Virus record (IMG/VR): IMGVR_UViG_3300014501_000078
Location: 1-23,381 of that record
DNA: 23,381 nt
Reading direction: 5' to 3' (one strand)
From: a virus
The translations under genes and the position numbers were made by a program. Below are positions 15,022 through 21,324 of the stretch, piece after piece. The first letter of the stretch is position 1. Every line of letters starts with the position of its first letter. Under the pieces are notes generated by a model. It was not told the origin of the DNA. It saw only the letters and a list, made by a program, of their open reading frames with translations, and did no database searches.

Positions 15022-15368
15022 ATCACACCATCAAGTATTGGAACAGAATCAATCTTGCACCCTGGGATCGAGATCCGCGTGTACATTTGCGCGCGCGGCC
15101 CGTAGTCAGGTTCATCGGCAGACCACATCGTAATGCGGTCGCCCGTCCTCCAGTATAACTGAGCCGGTGACGGCGTCGCCTTACGGAAGAGAATCATCTG
15201 CTCATACAGCAGGTTACCAATTTCGGCGAACTGCTCGTGAGACCCCTGGCGGGTAATCACGAGATAGAAATACGCGTGATGCCTCCCGCTATCAGACCAC
15301 GGACCCATGCGGCCAAGTTCGGCGGTATCGAACAGTCCCTCGATGCTGTTGACCAGGAACGTGCTCAC
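15006..15368 (-). CDS. Protein of unknown function
   Basis: A 120-residue protein from GTG at 15368, which overlaps the upstream TGA (GTGA). A longer frame from 15437 would run inside the previous gene. Sequence: HHAYFYLVITRQG strand (about 35-50), a QFAEIGNLLYEQMILFR helix, then a mixed C-terminal part with DRITMWSADEPDYG and PRAQMYTRI. The sheet-helix-sheet order hints at a compact alpha/beta domain, but I do not recognise the family. No catalytic pattern. Confidence 0.62.
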   Translation of the reverse strand: MSTFLVNSIEGLFDTAELGRMGPWSDSGRHHAYFYLVITRQGSHEQFAEIGNLLYEQMILFRKATPSPAQLYWRTGDRITMWSADEPDYGPRAQMYTRISIPGCKIDSVPILDGVICLHL

Positions 15369-15709
15369 TTGAAGTTCACCCTGTACTCTAATCCGGCTTT
15401 TTGGAAGACATCTACCCCAAGCCTTCTGGATACCCACTCAAGGAACTCGACCTGAGTGCCGAACAACTCTTCCCATTCGCGAACGGTTATACCGCCGCCG
15501 TCGATAGCCTGAGGCCCGGCGCAATGGTACTGCGCAGCGAGCGGGATCACAAGCCAGTCGCTGGTCTTCTGCCCCATGCCCTTGTGGATGCCCACGAACC
15601 TGCAGGAGCCGCCGTGGACGTGGTGCAGGGTTGGGCCAGGGCTGTGACTGATGCAGCATCCCAGGGCAGCTACGCGAGTCCAGTGCCTCTTAATCTCGGC
15701 TGTTGACAT
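15365..15709 (-). CDS. Ref/DUF968-like HNH nuclease
   Basis: A 114-residue protein from ATG 15709 (a GTG at 15736 would add nine residues inside the previous gene). The core has HHVHGGS (about 29-35), which fits the first His pair of an HNH; then an IPLA..YHC segment (about 57-63) in place of the second His/Asn strand, and a final EELFG...FLEWVSRR helix seen in Ref-type recombination nucleases of phages (P1 Ref-like, DUF968 region). These are RecA-associated single-strand or D-loop nucleases. Cys residues (CCISHS) may bind zinc. Family by pattern, moderate; HNH nature is likely. Confidence 0.65.
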   Translation of the reverse strand: MSTAEIKRHWTRVAALGCCISHSPGPTLHHVHGGSCRFVGIHKGMGQKTSDWLVIPLAAQYHCAGPQAIDGGGITVREWEELFGTQVEFLEWVSRRLGVDVFQKAGLEYRVNFK

Positions 15710-16073
15710 GGCGGATCGCGTCCTTGTACACTTCACGGTTGCTGCTCTTTGAAAAGTAGCCGTCAGTTCGACCCTGGAGAAGCCACTCCTCGTCGCAGTC
15801 GCTACACTTCGCCCAGACCTTCAGGTAGTCGTACCCGTAATCTTTTCCGAACATAGACGGCGTGGTGTGCGCATGCCTGATCAGAATGATTGTGTGCGGA
15901 CAGCGATCAAGCAACTCACGAATACGCGTGGTTAACGCTGCCAGCTCGTTGTTCTTCTGTAACTCGCGCCACTGAGCAAACGATTTCTTCCATACATCGA
16001 AAATCACTATTGTGCGAAAAGTGATGTAGCTCAGCTTCCTCTGCAAATACCTAAGGACGTTAGATGTTGCCAT
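15690..16073 (-). CDS. Protein of unknown function with a possible zinc site
   Basis: A 127-residue protein. Residues 1-55 are helical and basic (RKLSYITFRTIVIFDVWKK); the rest has CPH near 58-60, IRHAHTT, then CSDCDEEW near 90-97, so Cys and His residues could hold a metal. The start ATG at 16073 overlaps the previous stop by 14 bases. I do not recognise a family. Its place among replication-block small genes gives no clear hint. Confidence 0.6.
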   Translation of the reverse strand: MATSNVLRYLQRKLSYITFRTIVIFDVWKKSFAQWRELQKNNELAALTTRIRELLDRCPHTIILIRHAHTTPSMFGKDYGYDYLKVWAKCSDCDEEWLLQGRTDGYFSKSSNREVYKDAIRHVNSRD

Positions 16074-16746
16074 AGAATGTATCCCCCAGCCACTCTCGGA
16101 ATTGGGAGTGGAGCTTTACAAACCTTCCAATCGCTAGTGTGTTCCGTTGGTCATCAAGCTCTGCTCGGCTTTTGATCGCGCAGTAATCTTTGATCCAGCG
16201 TGTGGCTGTGGTCTCTTTCCACTCGCCCTCATTAACCGTCTCGCGCAACCATTCCCAAAACTGTTGGTTCTTGCCGAGTATAGCTGCAGTGCCGCTCAAC
16301 TTCTTGTCCGCGATGCGACCAGCAGTCATGTCCCGCTCTACCTTCTCGCGCTGCTCCTGGTTGATCACAGTCTCATCGTGATCGATCTCTACAAGTGCAC
16401 CCATGAAACGAGTACCAGGCGTGTCTTTACTGCGCCGGATACAGCCAGCGAACGACACGGGCTCCTCAGCGAACGAGAAAGAGACCGTCCAGCCTCTCGT
16501 TGAGTCACTCCAAGCTGCAAGCGCAACTTCTCCCTCAAAGGGTTTGCCGTATGCGACTGGCTGTAGAGATGCTACGAATCTAGTACCTGGACGGTCCCCT
16601 GACCTTTTCGTAAATTGCTTGAACGGATTGCTTTTGGTCGCGTCGCCCGGCAATTGGATCACACGGAAGCGCACGCGCCATCCGTCCAGGTCCGACCAGC
16701 TCGCGCCGTCGAACTCAATCTCGCCTGAGTAAGCAACTATACTCAT
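16060..16746 (-). CDS. Protein with tandem-duplicated domain, replication block
   Basis: A 228-residue protein. Residues 8-64 and 72-121 are a diverged direct repeat: each begins GE(I/V), then W-S-D near position 10, G-W-x-V-x-F, later R-S-x-D-x-P-G-T-R-F followed by S/A-L. The C-terminal part (130-228) is helical and carries an AAILGKNQQFWEWL and a C-AIKSRAELDD pattern, which resembles a domain widespread in phage genes near replication and SSB-like proteins. A DNA-binding role is therefore possible but unproven. ATG at 16746 is set by ATGA overlap with the primase-helicase stop. The two-fold repeat suggests a pseudo-dimeric beta domain. Confidence 0.68.
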   Translation of the reverse strand: MSIVAYSGEIEFDGASWSDLDGWRVRFRVIQLPGDATKSNPFKQFTKRSGDRPGTRFVASLQPVAYGKPFEGEVALAAWSDSTRGWTVSFSFAEEPVSFAGCIRRSKDTPGTRFMGALVEIDHDETVINQEQREKVERDMTAGRIADKKLSGTAAILGKNQQFWEWLRETVNEGEWKETTATRWIKDYCAIKSRAELDDQRNTLAIGRFVKLHSQFREWLGDTFYGNI

Positions 16747-18566
16747 CCGAAATACCTCGCCGGGGTATCTCCCCTAGCAGACAGGAATTGATGTGATTGG
16801 GAATGAAACCATAATCTTTGAAAAGGTTCAGACCCCTCTCCGTTTCTCTGTTTATGGATCTCGGCTACAGCGTCAGGCTTCAGATCTAACTCAACTAACT
16901 GCCTAGCTACTTCCTCGGGCGCGAGCGTCTGACAGGGCCGCTTCAGCTCACGGATCTTGATCTCTTTACCCTTGTCGCGGAACCAGAGTATCACATTGTC
17001 CACTAGGTCAGTGATCGCGCCGGTCCCTTTGATGGACCACTTGCCGCCCTTCTCTTCGCTCTTGCCTTCGCCTTTGCGCATGTGCGCGACGATTAGCATG
17101 TGGACGTTGTGTTCGATACCGAACGCTGTCGCCATCTCTATGAATCGCTTCTGTCCGTTGTAGTCGTCTTCGTCGAGTCCGCACTTGGACATGTTGTCAA
17201 TAACAAAGAGCTTAACTCCGTAGCGACGATATGCATACAGGAACACGTCGAGCATTTCTTCCATTCGTGTTTTACCCACGACGTCGAAGACCCAGAGTCT
17301 GTCAGCATACCAATCATGGAGCGCTCGTAGACGGCTAGGTTCTGGGGACACTGTGCAGAGCGCTTGGCGAGCAATTCGAGCAAGCCAACGTCGTGGCTTA
17401 AACTCAAGGGAAGCAACGCAGGTCCGAACGTCCTGCGCCAAAGCGCAGAGGGAGATATGTCCGACTCCCTCAGATTTTCCGTGGCCGTTGATGCCAGCCA
17501 GTACTGTCGTCTCACCGTAGCGAAATTGGAATCCTTGTCCAAGCCACTTCCAGGGAGGGGCAAATCCGATGTTGCCTTTGTCTTTCGGGTAGAACTCATC
17601 GTGAACCTCTTCATAGTAACCGCCAGCATGTCTCAGCTGGGCGGGGTCCAGGGCAGCTGCCTCCTCAATCGCTCGTCTAATAACGTCTGCAGCGATGCCG
17701 CTTGTGAGGCAATCATTCGCATCCTTGCATGGTAGCGTGACCACTTTGCATCTATGTCGTCCGAGACGGCTGACAACCTCGGAGACAGCAAGTTGTCCGG
17801 CTTCGTCCTGGTCGAACGCGATGTATATGCAATCGAAACGTTCAAGCTCATCCCACTCAGTTGAGATCCACTCGTGATGTCCCTTGCCTGCACCGAAAGG
17901 GATACTGAGCGCCGGAAAACCGTAAACCCACATTGCCATCGCATCTAGCTGTCCCTCAGTTAGTACAACGCTTTCGGCGTCGTTAGGTATCGCTTGCCAC
18001 CCGAACAGGGAAGGCCGCGTGTCTTTACTCGTCCAGAACTTCTTCGACGCAGCATCGCGGTAACCGAGATGCACAAGCTCTCCCTGAGCGTCCAGGTATG
18101 GAAACACAATTGTCTTGCCGCCATCAGCCGTCGCCACTTTATAGGGTTCAATCGCCTTCTCCAGTCCGCGCTTCACCATCATTTGGTGAGCATTATCCAG
18201 TTTGGATAACGTAGCCAGAGTCGCCGGGCGCTCGGGCTGCTTATAGGTCTTTGGTTCGTACCGCAGAGACATCGGTGTGTCTGCCACGCCTAGGTATCTC
18301 TTCGCCGCCTTGATGCCATCTGAGATCGACAGACCCTGCGATTCTCTGATGAGGTCGAGCAGGTCACCGCCGAGTTCGTTGTTCGAGAAATCCTTCCACA
18401 GACCGCGCCGCTCGCCGACGAGCTGCACCTTGAGGCTCTGACCTTCCTCGCCAGAGAGTGAGCCGACGACCCACTCATGGCCTTGCTTGCGGCCGTTCGG
18501 TAGGTACTGACGGCAGACGCTTTCTACTTGTCCGGCGAGTGCTTCGCGTAGTTGGCGTGGTGTCAT
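16743..18566 (-). CDS. DNA primase-helicase, T7 gp4-like without zinc finger
   Basis: A 607-residue bifunctional replication protein. Residues 1-95 have the shape of a primase N-terminal domain (WKDFSNN.LGGDLLDLI) but none of the CxxC zinc ligands. The TOPRIM domain shows TEGQLDA (E204) and FDQDEAG (D252, D254). The DnaB-like helicase part has Walker A GINGHGKS (358-365), Walker B LFVIDN (453-458) and an H-motif region IVAHMRKGEG (492-501). It should unwind the fork and lay down primers, acting as a hexamer. ATG at 18566 has AGGAAG five bases upstream. It lies two genes above the Ref-like nuclease region and just below the DnaT-like gene. Confidence 0.92.
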   Translation of the reverse strand: MTPRQLREALAGQVESVCRQYLPNGRKQGHEWVVGSLSGEEGQSLKVQLVGERRGLWKDFSNNELGGDLLDLIRESQGLSISDGIKAAKRYLGVADTPMSLRYEPKTYKQPERPATLATLSKLDNAHQMMVKRGLEKAIEPYKVATADGGKTIVFPYLDAQGELVHLGYRDAASKKFWTSKDTRPSLFGWQAIPNDAESVVLTEGQLDAMAMWVYGFPALSIPFGAGKGHHEWISTEWDELERFDCIYIAFDQDEAGQLAVSEVVSRLGRHRCKVVTLPCKDANDCLTSGIAADVIRRAIEEAAALDPAQLRHAGGYYEEVHDEFYPKDKGNIGFAPPWKWLGQGFQFRYGETTVLAGINGHGKSEGVGHISLCALAQDVRTCVASLEFKPRRWLARIARQALCTVSPEPSRLRALHDWYADRLWVFDVVGKTRMEEMLDVFLYAYRRYGVKLFVIDNMSKCGLDEDDYNGQKRFIEMATAFGIEHNVHMLIVAHMRKGEGKSEEKGGKWSIKGTGAITDLVDNVILWFRDKGKEIKIRELKRPCQTLAPEEVARQLVELDLKPDAVAEIHKQRNGEGSEPFQRLWFHSQSHQFLSARGDTPARYFG

Positions 18567-18596
18567 CTTGGCTTCCTGTCATTGAGGTAGCGTGTG

Positions 18597-18992
18597 CTAC
18601 AGGTCGAATCTGCTGACCTCTTGTGGGGCTGCCTCGTCGAGCCAGCGCCTCTGGTTAAGATAAGACGTTGCGTGAAGAATGTACTGCATGCCGGTGGCAT
18701 CTGGCTTCCACTCTTCGGAGGCCAGCCTTGAAACCACATTGGCCTGGATGCGGTCGAAGTGTTTGTCGCCATCTGCTCGTCTCCATGCGCTTAGAGCGCC
18801 TGACTTGTTGACCTTGCGCGGGTATAGCTTCCAGAACTCCTCGAACCGCTGCGGAGTGTCGGCTTCTTCCATGATCTGCTGTGCTACCACGACCCACCGT
18901 GATAACGCTGTAGCTGTTGTCTCGTCCATCATCTCGTGAGTATGAGGGTCCATGAGAGCGCCCTGCAATGCTCTGAGTACGCGATCACCCAT
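18597..18992 (-). CDS. DnaT/O-like C-terminal domain protein, possible helicase loader
   Basis: A 131-residue protein. Its C-terminal 80 residues match the domain ending phage replication O/DnaT-type proteins: FEEFWKLYPRKVNKSGALSAW (about 49-69), then a DRIQ..V..R helix, and YILHATSYLNQRRWLDE near the end. This module links replication initiation to the helicase. The N-terminal part (1-45) is short, so no origin-binding HTH is present. The adjacent primase-helicase is a natural partner. ATG at 18992 overlaps the stop of the 51-residue gene by 8 bases. Helicase loading is inferred from family and neighbour. Confidence 0.75.
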   Translation of the reverse strand: MGDRVLRALQGALMDPHTHEMMDETTATALSRWVVVAQQIMEEADTPQRFEEFWKLYPRKVNKSGALSAWRRADGDKHFDRIQANVVSRLASEEWKPDATGMQYILHATSYLNQRRWLDEAAPQEVSRFDL

Positions 18993-19140
18993 GACGGTGC
19001 TGCAGCTCCGCGCGGATCAGGTTGGCGAAGTTCACTAATTCTACGTCGCCGGGTTCTGCTTCCTGACGCACGATTGTCTCGATGCGCTGCAGTCCCGCGA
19101 AGCTAATGTCGTCCAAAGGATTCAGATGATTGTCGCTCAT
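18985..19140 (-). CDS. Small 51-residue protein with LNPLDD motif
   Basis: A short gene from ATG 19140 to TGA at 18985. AGGAAGG lies four bases upstream, one of the best ribosome sites in the window. The protein is acidic and helical (AGLQRIETIVRQEAE, then ELVNFANLIRAELQ), with a NHLNPLDDIS start also found in the next gene upstream. The ATG overlaps the preceding TGA (ATGA) and the stop runs 8 bases into the DnaT-like gene, so the three are coupled. Function unknown. Confidence 0.65.
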   Translation of the reverse strand: MSDNHLNPLDDISFAGLQRIETIVRQEAEPGDVELVNFANLIRAELQHRHG

Positions 19141-19235
19141 GATACCTTCCTGTTCCCAGTGAGGGTTGGGTCATACCACAAAAAAAACCCCATCGCCTGA
19201 TGACTCATCTCGTCTAGCGGGTTCAAGTAGTTCAA
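19137..19235 (-). CDS. Tiny 32-residue ORF with NYLNPLDE motif (TTG start)
   Basis: A 32-residue frame from TTG 19235, whose TTGA overlaps the JAMM gene stop, with AGGAG seven bases upstream. It ends in an ATGA overlap with the 51-residue gene. NYLNPLDEMS here matches NHLNPLDDIS at the start of that gene, which suggests duplication and real coding. A T8 tract (19187-19180) falls in the codons for FFL. Too small to assign; could also be a leader that couples translation. Confidence 0.42.
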   Translation of the reverse strand: MNYLNPLDEMSHQAMGFFLWYDPTLTGNRKVS

Positions 19236-19648
19236 AGAATTTCTCCTAGTGACAGCTGACCGTCCACAGAGTATGTGATCTTGTCGCGACCCGCAACAAA
19301 CTGGTGGATCTCGCCTGTGCTGGTGACGCCTATGTAGCTCGGCACATTCAGCTTCGCTGCGAGCTTGATGTCCGTTTCCGAGAAGTAGCTCGCAAGGCTT
19401 CCTACCCCAGGGTGAGTGTGAAACATCCCAGACATAGTACACGTCTTCGGCATAATGGCGTGCAGGTAGATCTCAGCTGTCTTGTGTGAGGTCATAGGCC
19501 GAGTGTAGTAAAACTTACCGTCACATTCGACCAGGAAGCCACCGTACTCAAACTTTTTTGAGAGCGGCATCGCTACGTGCTCGGCCGCGACGGCCGCGTC
19601 GTTCAGGGCGTCAAACGCATCAGCTAAGTTTACGTCAGTTGGTAGCAT
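19232..19648 (-). CDS. JAMM/DUF4329-like protein, cytosolic
   Basis: A 138-residue protein that is nearly all one JAB/JAMM-like domain of the DUF4329 kind: FEYGGFL with E34, MFHTHPG (H77, H79), and FSETD (S90, D93), followed by YIGVTSTGEIHQF, the usual last strand. It has no signal peptide, unlike its relative at 11845-12600, which shares the same E, HxH, SxxD order and spacing within one residue. This family can be a peptidase or isopeptidase; the target is unknown. ATG at 19648 has no clear ribosome site, but a TAGAAT six bases upstream would place transcription start at the A of the ATG. It is the first gene after a likely terminator. Confidence 0.78.
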   Translation of the reverse strand: MLPTDVNLADAFDALNDAAVAAEHVAMPLSKKFEYGGFLVECDGKFYYTRPMTSHKTAEIYLHAIMPKTCTMSGMFHTHPGVGSLASYFSETDIKLAAKLNVPSYIGVTSTGEIHQFVAGRDKITYSVDGQLSLGEIL

Positions 19649-19654
19649 GCCGAG

Positions 19655-19660
19655 ATTCTA
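19655..19660 (-). promoter_or_regulatory. Candidate -10 element at the JAMM gene
   Basis: A minus-strand TAGAAT at 19660-19655 is five of six matches to the -10 consensus. It would place the start of transcription at about 19648, the A of the JAMM gene ATG. No -35 is visible 16-18 bases upstream, where the terminator hairpin lies. Weak evidence on its own; supported only by the need for a promoter after that terminator. Confidence 0.28.
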
Positions 19661-19664
19661 CCAT

Positions 19665-19702
19665 AAAAAAATGCCCCGCGCATTACCCGAAGGTTGGGGG
19701 GC
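19665..19702 (-). terminator. Likely rho-independent terminator with UUCG inner loop
   Basis: Read on the minus strand, GCCCC (19702-19698) pairs with GGGGC (19677-19673), enclosing an inner ACC-UUCG-GGU hairpin, and is followed by ATTTTTTT (to 19665). The C(UUCG)G closing makes the tip very stable. It lies downstream of the 67-residue gene and 17 bases before the JAMM ATG, so it would stop or attenuate leftward transcription from the three small genes at 19765-20441. Confidence 0.5.
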
Positions 19703-19764
19703 TAGTGACCGGCAGCTTTTATAGTTAGAGTTCGACTCCTGGCTCCAAAGCCATGAACCGTGCC

Positions 19765-19968
19765 TTACTTCGGTATACTCTGCCATTCAGCCAGGGCGCT
19801 CAGGTACGGGACCATCAGATGAGCCGATGGCTCTACCATGAACGTCATGCGCGTGAAGACCTCTACAGTTCGCTCGAACTCAGCTACCCGCTGGGACTGC
19901 GGGTGCCACTGGTCCATCAGGGCGTTGCGAGCTTTGTGCAACTTGATCTCTGCTTCTGTTCTGTCCAA
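19765..19968 (-). CDS. Small helical protein, unknown function (TTG start)
   Basis: A 67-residue protein from TTG 19968; GGAGG lies four bases upstream, which decides this start over an internal ATG. Residues 3-45 form one long charged helix (TEAEIKLHKARNALMDQW), the rest contains a short hydrophobic helix (LMVPYLSALAEW). It overlaps the zinc-site gene upstream by 89 bases in another frame, which is long, so one of the two may be shorter or spurious. It is the last gene before the terminator. No family recognised. Confidence 0.52.
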   Translation of the reverse strand: MDRTEAEIKLHKARNALMDQWHPQSQRVAEFERTVEVFTRMTFMVEPSAHLMVPYLSALAEWQSIPK

Positions 19969-20149
19969 GGTTCCTCCATCTCAGCAGCTTCGACATCTTG
20001 CCAGCTGACTTGACATAAACCGATTCCTCTTCCTGGCCGCACACAGCACATCGTTCTGTCAGGAACGCCAGCCTGCCAAGCTCGACAACCCGGCGCGACA
20101 TCATCGCCCCGCAGTGAGTGAGCGTCAGACCCTTGCGCGTTTCCAACAT
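19880..20149 (-). CDS. Small protein with possible zinc site
   Basis: An 89-residue frame from ATG 20149. H12/C13 (LTHCG) and C34/C37 (CAVCG) could bind zinc, with a helix between, followed by KSAGKMSKLLRW; the last 30 residues, overlapping the next gene, are polar and low in pattern. No strong ribosome site is seen (only GGA near the ATG). The overlapping 80-residue frame starting at 20159 has no motif and is treated as a shadow. Moderate support only. Confidence 0.5.
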   Translation of the reverse strand: MLETRKGLTLTHCGAMMSRRVVELGRLAFLTERCAVCGQEEESVYVKSAGKMSKLLRWRNLGQNRSRDQVAQSSQRPDGPVAPAVPAGS

Positions 20150-20207
20150 GATCCATCATACCATAACGCGAGCAGGGAGGCTCTTCAGTGGATGTGCTAT
20201 AGTCTAT

Positions 20208-20441
20208 CTACGTCGCGGGGCCAACCCAATCCTGCAGGGCGACGAATAAATGATCGCTGCAGTTGGGATCTTTGCGAAACTCGTTCCTAACGTGGGGCCA
20301 AAGATTAAAACCGGCAATGAGGAGCTGAGCCTCGCCACTCGAAAGGGTTCTCAGATTTGGTGCTGCTGCCGAGTACAGCAGCCCTGTCAAGCTAAGAGCT
20401 TGGGGGGTTGGGGGGTCTATTGGCGAGCCTGAAGCCTTCAT
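20208..20441 (-). CDS. Possible small gene, unknown function
   Basis: A 77-residue frame from ATG 20441 with AGG five bases upstream. Residues 1-30 are Pro/Ser/Leu-rich; 31-77 are helical (SGEAQLLIAGFNLWPHVRNEF, trimmed here) with a C-terminal HLFVALQDW. It is the first minus-strand gene beside the divergent promoter. No homologue comes to mind and the strand-opposite frame is equally long, so coding is uncertain, but position and helix pattern favour it. Confidence 0.42.
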   Translation of the reverse strand: MKASGSPIDPPTPQALSLTGLLYSAAAPNLRTLSSGEAQLLIAGFNLWPHVRNEFRKDPNCSDHLFVALQDWVGPAT

Positions 20442-20460
20442 GGGACCTGTACCAAACTGA

Positions 20461-20490
20461 TTGACATCTCCTCCTCGGTTGTGGTAGCAT
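20461..20490 (+). promoter_or_regulatory. Sigma70-type promoter for the plus-strand recombination operon
   Basis: A perfect TTGACA at 20461-20466 and TAGCAT at 20485-20490 (four of six) are separated by 18 bases, with TGG before the -10. It faces right, into the first plus-strand gene. The expected start, seven bases after the -10, is 20497, the A of that gene's ATG, implying little or no leader. This is the clearest host-type promoter in the window and divides the two transcription directions. Confidence 0.7.
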
Positions 20491-20496
20491 CAGAGG

Positions 20497-20835
20497 ATGG
20501 CTAAGCAATGCATCGTCTGTAAGTCACCAGCCAATCACCCTGGTCGTCCATACTGCGACGACTGTCAGTCACTGGCTGTTGCCCTCATGCACGCTGGAAT
20601 GACCTACAAGTTACCGGCGCTTAAAGAGGCCAGACACAGGTTCCTTGCTGGCGAACAGATGCCAGTTCCTCTACCCAGGTTCCGCAAGCCAAGCACGGAA
20701 CCCTACGACATCTACAAGCCTGTCTGGACTGAGTCCAGATTCGACAGGTTGTGGACCAGGACCGACATCGCGCCCTGGGATGAATCGCTTGGTGAGTTCC
20801 GCCAGAATGATACGCCTGACATCAGAGCAGCTTGA
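20497..20835 (+). CDS. Zinc-ribbon protein, first gene of plus-strand operon
   Basis: A 112-residue protein with a four-Cys zinc ribbon at the N-terminus: CIVC (C5, C8) and CDDC (C20, C23), then a helix (SLAVALMHAG) and a basic/aromatic rest without known fold. AGAGG directly abuts the ATG, too close for normal ribosome binding, and the promoter upstream would start RNA at the ATG itself, so translation may be leaderless. First in the ERF/YqaJ operon and possibly a regulator or DNA-binding protein. I know no name for it. Confidence 0.7.
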   Translation: MAKQCIVCKSPANHPGRPYCDDCQSLAVALMHAGMTYKLPALKEARHRFLAGEQMPVPLPRFRKPSTEPYDIYKPVWTESRFDRLWTRTDIAPWDESLGEFRQNDTPDIRAA

Positions 20836-21016
20836 TGCGCTACCTGAAGTCGAGCGTCGTGATGAACATCGCTTTCGCCATGTGGAGGCTGCTCTACAAG
20901 CGGCATGGCGTAAACACGGACATCCACCCCAACTCACACCGTCCGAATGCGCTCTCATCGACTCATGGGAAGTGTGCTATTCTAGACGCCCAACTTCCAC
21001 CAACGAGATCTGGTGA
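20807..21016 (+). CDS. Small protein of unknown function
   Basis: A 69-residue helical protein from ATG 20807, overlapping the previous gene by 29 bases. It has LTSEQLDALPEVERRDEHRF at the start and a basic helix, then LTPSECALIDSWEVCYSRR. The longer frame from 20645 lies inside the zinc-ribbon gene and lacks coding character. No strong ribosome site. The next gene follows after four bases. Role unknown; likely real because of place in the operon. Confidence 0.52.
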   Translation: MIRLTSEQLDALPEVERRDEHRFRHVEAALQAAWRKHGHPPQLTPSECALIDSWEVCYSRRPTSTNEIW

Positions 21017-21020
21017 GCAT

Positions 21021-21323
21021 ATGGCAGTTTCGATTCCAGTGCAGATAAAGACTGATGGCACGTCGTATCGAATCACCCCGAAGGTGATGGAGATACTTAC
21101 GATATTGTTCTCCATGTCGCTTGAGGAATACACCGAGGCTCGCCTCTTCCTCTCACCTTGGCAGTTCTTCTACGCCTTCATGCGCCGCAACGATCTTGCG
21201 ATGGAGGCATTCGAGGCTATGGTGCAGCGAGACTATCACCGCTGGCACACGCAGATGGTCGGCAACGAGATCGGCACGTCGGCCCAAGACACACCCATTC
21301 CTCCACGAAGCAAGGTAAACTGA
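21021..21323 (+). CDS. Protein of unknown function before ERF
   Basis: A 100-residue protein from ATG 21021, with GGTGAG three bases upstream and overlapping the previous TGA. It starts with a strand pair (MAVSIPVQIK.DGTSYRITPKVMEIL), then helices with many aromatic residues (SPWQFFYAFMRRNDLAMEAFE) and a polar tail. I recognise no family. The longer frame from 20832 includes sequence of the previous gene and is rejected. It is next to the ERF gene, so a recombination helper role is possible but unsupported. Confidence 0.62.
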   Translation: MAVSIPVQIKTDGTSYRITPKVMEILTILFSMSLEEYTEARLFLSPWQFFYAFMRRNDLAMEAFEAMVQRDYHRWHTQMVGNEIGTSAQDTPIPPRSKVN

Positions 21324-21324
21324 A

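Noticed and set aside
19180-19235. T8 tract after CATC-AGGC-GATG as a terminator
   Set aside because: The stem is only four pairs and lies within a coupled pair of reading frames; too weak to call.
19695-19755. tRNA-like 3' end (GTTCGACTC followed by GGCTCCA and AAAGCCA)
   Set aside because: The T-arm stem does not pair well, no acceptor complement is found about 70 bases upstream, and no anticodon arm can be drawn. Treated as chance.
20195-20203. Plus-strand extended -10-like TGCTATAGT
   Set aside because: No -35 at a suitable distance and no gene start nearby in that direction; the TTGACA promoter 260 bases on is far stronger.
20250-20432. Plus-strand 60-residue frame with Cys-rich part
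   Set aside because: No ribosome site, lies upstream of the plus-strand promoter, and opposite the more plausible minus frame.
20442-20470. Nine-residue leader peptide before the 20441 gene with GGAGGAG before its ATG
   Set aside because: The ribosome site touches the ATG, and the frame is too short to support; overlap with the next ATG may be chance.
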